NCBI GenBank assembly: GCA_021204605.1
Contig: JAJPZD010000050.1
Location: 1 to 6,701 of the forward strand
DNA length: 6,701 nucleotides
Direction: 5' to 3'
Origin: Prevotella sp.
GTDB taxonomy: Bacteria > Bacteroidota > Bacteroidia > Bacteroidales > Bacteroidaceae
Shown here: in pieces, positions 5,210 to 6,701 of the stretch
How the letters are laid out: every line of letters starts with the position of its first letter
How positions within the stretch are numbered: position 1 is the first letter of the stretch
The notes under the pieces: generated by a model
Databases searched by the model: none
Seen by the model: only the letters and a program-made list of their open reading frames with translations
Told to the model about the DNA's origin: nothing
Program-made: the position numbers and the translations under genes

Positions 5210-6397
5210 ATGGCTAAAGAGAAATTCGAGCGTACCAAACCGCATGTAAATATTGGTACGATTGGTCATGTTGACCACGGTAAGACAACTCTGACGGCAG
5301 CCATCACAATGGTTTTGGCAAAGCAAGGCCTATCAGAGGTAAAATCCTTTGATCAGATTGACAACGCTCCAGAAGAGAAAGAGCGTGGTATCACGATTAA
5401 TACTGCGCACGTAGAATATCAGACAGCAACCCGTCATTATGCCCACGTTGACTGTCCGGGACATGCCGACTATGTGAAGAACATGGTAACAGGAGCCGCA
5501 CAGATGGACGGAGCGATTATCGTTGTAGCCGCTACAGACGGCCCTATGCCACAGACACGTGAGCACGTGCTTCTTGCCCGTCAGGTAAACGTGCCACGTT
5601 TGGTAGTATTCCTTAACAAGTGCGATATGGTTGACGATGAGGAGATGTTAGAGCTTGTAGAGATGGAGATGCGCGAGCTTTTAGACCAGTATGATTATGA
5701 TGGCGACAACTCCCCTATCATTCGTGGTTCCGCACTTGGTGCATTGAATGGTATAGCAAAGTGGGAAGAGAAGGTTATGGAGCTCATGGACGCTGTTGAC
5801 AGTTGGATACCTCTGCCACCGCGTGATACCGACAAGCCATTCTTGATGCCTGTTGAGGATGTATTCTCAATCACAGGTCGTGGAACAGTTGCCACAGGCC
5901 GTATTGAGACTGGTCGTGTTAAGGTAGGTGATGCTGTTGAGCTTCTCGGACTTGGAGAGGACAAGAACTCCGTTGTTACCGGTGTGGAGATGTTCCGTAA
6001 GATTCTCGACGAGGGCGAGGCTGGTGATAATGTTGGTTTGCTCCTGCGTGGTATCGACAAGAACGAGATCAAGCGTGGTATGGTGCTCTGCCATCCGGGT
6101 CAGATCAAGCCATACAAGAAGTTCAAGGCCCAGATATACGTATTGAAGAAAGAGGAAGGCGGTCGTCACACCCCATTTGGGAACAAGTATCGTCCACAGT
6201 TCTATCTTCGTACAATGGACTGTACAGGTGAGATTTCCTTGCCGGAGGGCATTGAGATGGTAATGCCTGGTGATAACGTAACTATTAACGTTGAGTTGAT
6301 TTACGCTGTTGCATTGAACGTAGGTTTGCGTTTCGCTATCCGTGAGGGAGGTCGTACGGTAGGAGCCGGTCAGATTACAGAGATTATCGACGATTAA
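5210..6397 (+). CDS. tuf: Translation elongation factor EF-Tu
   Basis: GTPase that delivers aminoacyl-tRNA to the ribosomal A site. The 395-residue length is normal. The GTP-binding motifs are G19HVDHGKT26 (P-loop), the switch I sequence RGITINTAHVEY with T62, D81CPGH85 with catalytic H85, N136KCD139 and S174AL176; domains 2 and 3 follow (about 210-300 and 300-395), ending GGRTVGAGQITEIIDD. No Shine-Dalgarno is visible; the leader before the ATG is A-rich (AAATAAAGAAAAGCT). No good promoter is seen in 5140-5209, so tuf is probably expressed from the tRNA promoter, with tRNA excision creating its mRNA 5' end. A weak GAATA/TATTC hairpin (5168-5183) lies in this leader. A strong hairpin follows the stop codon. 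The start matches the conserved N-terminus MAKEKFERTKPHVNIGTIGH. Confidence 0.98.
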   Translation: MAKEKFERTKPHVNIGTIGHVDHGKTTLTAAITMVLAKQGLSEVKSFDQIDNAPEEKERGITINTAHVEYQTATRHYAHVDCPGHADYVKNMVTGAAQMDGAIIVVAATDGPMPQTREHVLLARQVNVPRLVVFLNKCDMVDDEEMLELVEMEMRELLDQYDYDGDNSPIIRGSALGALNGIAKWEEKVMELMDAVDSWIPLPPRDTDKPFLMPVEDVFSITGRGTVATGRIETGRVKVGDAVELLGLGEDKNSVVTGVEMFRKILDEGEAGDNVGLLLRGIDKNEIKRGMVLCHPGQIKPYKKFKAQIYVLKKEEGGRHTPFGNKYRPQFYLRTMDCTGEISLPEGIEMVMPGDNVTINVELIYAVALNVGLRFAIREGGRTVGAGQITEIIDD

Positions 6398-6416
6398 TAA
6401 TAATTACTTTAAAAGG

Positions 6417-6454
6417 TAAAATAAGTTCTTGTCTTGCGGCAAGAACTTATTTTA
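6417..6454 (+). terminator. Hairpin after tuf, terminator or attenuator
   Basis: TAAAATAAGTTCTTG (6417-6431) and CAAGAACTTATTTTA (6440-6454) form a perfect 15-bp stem around TCTTGCGG, which can close two further pairs to leave TTGC. The 3' arm ends in TTATTTTA, resembling a rho-independent terminator with an imperfect U tract. Its last base is also the first base of tRNA-Trp. No promoter is evident between it and tRNA-Trp, so it may be leaky and tune read-through into tRNA-Trp and secE. Confidence 0.75.
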
Positions 6455-6526
6455 CGGGAATAGCTCAGTTGGTAGAGCACTGGTCTCCAAAACCAGGTGT
6501 CGGGAGTTCGAGCCTCTCTTCCCGTG
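6454..6526 (+). tRNA. tRNA-Trp (anticodon CCA)
   Basis: Acceptor ACGGGAA pairs with TTCCCGT, D-arm GCTC/GAGC with loop AGTTGGTA, anticodon stem CTGGT/ACCAG enclosing CTCCAAA with CCA at 6487-6489, T-arm GGGAG/CTCTC (one G-T pair) with loop TTCGAGC, discriminator G. The 3' CCA is not encoded. It sits between tuf and secE, an order seen in several bacterial phyla, and is only 17 bp from the secE start. Confidence 0.96.
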
Positions 6527-6543
6527 CAAACATAAGCGACAAT

Positions 6544-6701
6544 ATGAGTATATCAAAGATTTACAAGGGTATATTGAATTATTGCAAATCGTGTTACAAC
6601 GAGCTTGCGCATAAGACGACATGGCCGACACGTTCCGAACTCACACACACCGCAATGGTTGTATTATCTGCTTCCTTGGTCATTGCGATTATGGTGTTCA
6701 T
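6544..6701 (+). CDS. secE: Preprotein translocase subunit SecE (3' end outside window)
   Basis: The window ends after 52 codons and two bases of an open frame. The visible protein begins MSISKIYKGILNYCKSCYNE, continues with the hallmark SecE segment LAHKTTWPTRSEL (21-33), and then enters a hydrophobic stretch (TAMVVLSASLVIAIMVF, 36-52) that would be the single membrane helix. SecE clamps SecY in the inner-membrane SecYEG channel. SecE proteins of this type are about 60-65 residues, so only about the last dozen are missing. No Shine-Dalgarno precedes the ATG; the sequence before it is AAGCGACAAT. Its position after tuf and tRNA-Trp predicts nusG and rplK next. It is expected to be transcribed by read-through from tuf. 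Confidence 0.92.
   Translation, partial: MSISKIYKGILNYCKSCYNELAHKTTWPTRSELTHTAMVVLSASLVIAIMVF

Noticed and set aside
5695..6169. Long minus-strand and alternate-frame open stretches inside tuf and mdh
   Set aside because: They are shadows of strongly coding plus-strand genes, with no recognisable domain, promoter or ribosome-binding site.
6429..6614. Open frame spanning the post-tuf hairpin and tRNA-Trp
   Set aside because: It runs through a complete tRNA gene and the secE start in another frame and has no protein-like features.

Overview
The window looks like a chromosomal core segment of a Bacteroidota bacterium, most likely order Bacteroidales and possibly Prevotellaceae-like (family level is a guess). 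Five start regions carry Bacteroidota-type promoters (TTTG, about 19-20 bp, TAnnTTTG). Most genes lack a Shine-Dalgarno sequence. The order rpsU - xerC - hpf - four tRNAs - tuf - tRNA-Trp - secE fits that group, and protein wording such as the EF-Tu C-terminus GAGQITEIID is typical of it.

Layout. Positions 1-193 hold a cluster of short GT-rich direct repeats and small dyads, whose last copy runs into the 3' end of the first gene. Positions 171-1976 (minus strand) encode a three-domain Xaa-Pro aminopeptidase. A 130-bp divergent promoter region separates it from malate dehydrogenase (2107-3099, plus strand). Everything further right is on the plus strand. rpsU (ribosomal protein bS21) and xerC (tyrosine recombinase) each have their own promoter. 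hpf (ribosome hibernation factor, short form) follows xerC after 27 bp and has an almost perfect Shine-Dalgarno sequence. A further promoter drives tRNA-Thr(TGT), tRNA-Tyr(GTA), tRNA-Gly(TCC), tRNA-Thr(GGT) and then tuf (EF-Tu). A strong hairpin follows tuf and touches the first base of tRNA-Trp(CCA). The window ends inside secE, which is cut at codon 52.

How the genes work together. The right two thirds is a translation-centred locus: a small-subunit protein that modulates initiation, a factor that silences idle ribosomes, aminoacyl-tRNA substrates and the factor that delivers them, then the start of the secE-nusG-ribosomal protein cluster. The left third is housekeeping metabolism (peptide turnover, malate/oxaloacetate conversion). 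None of the five tRNA genes encodes its CCA end.

I see no new multi-gene defence, mobile or biosynthetic system. The points most worth checking are the isolated consensus Shine-Dalgarno of hpf, a paired change in tRNA-Gly that turns the G19-C56 elbow pair into A19-U56, the repeat family that supplies the last codons of the aminopeptidase, and the shared promoter-start motif at rpsU and the tRNA operon.
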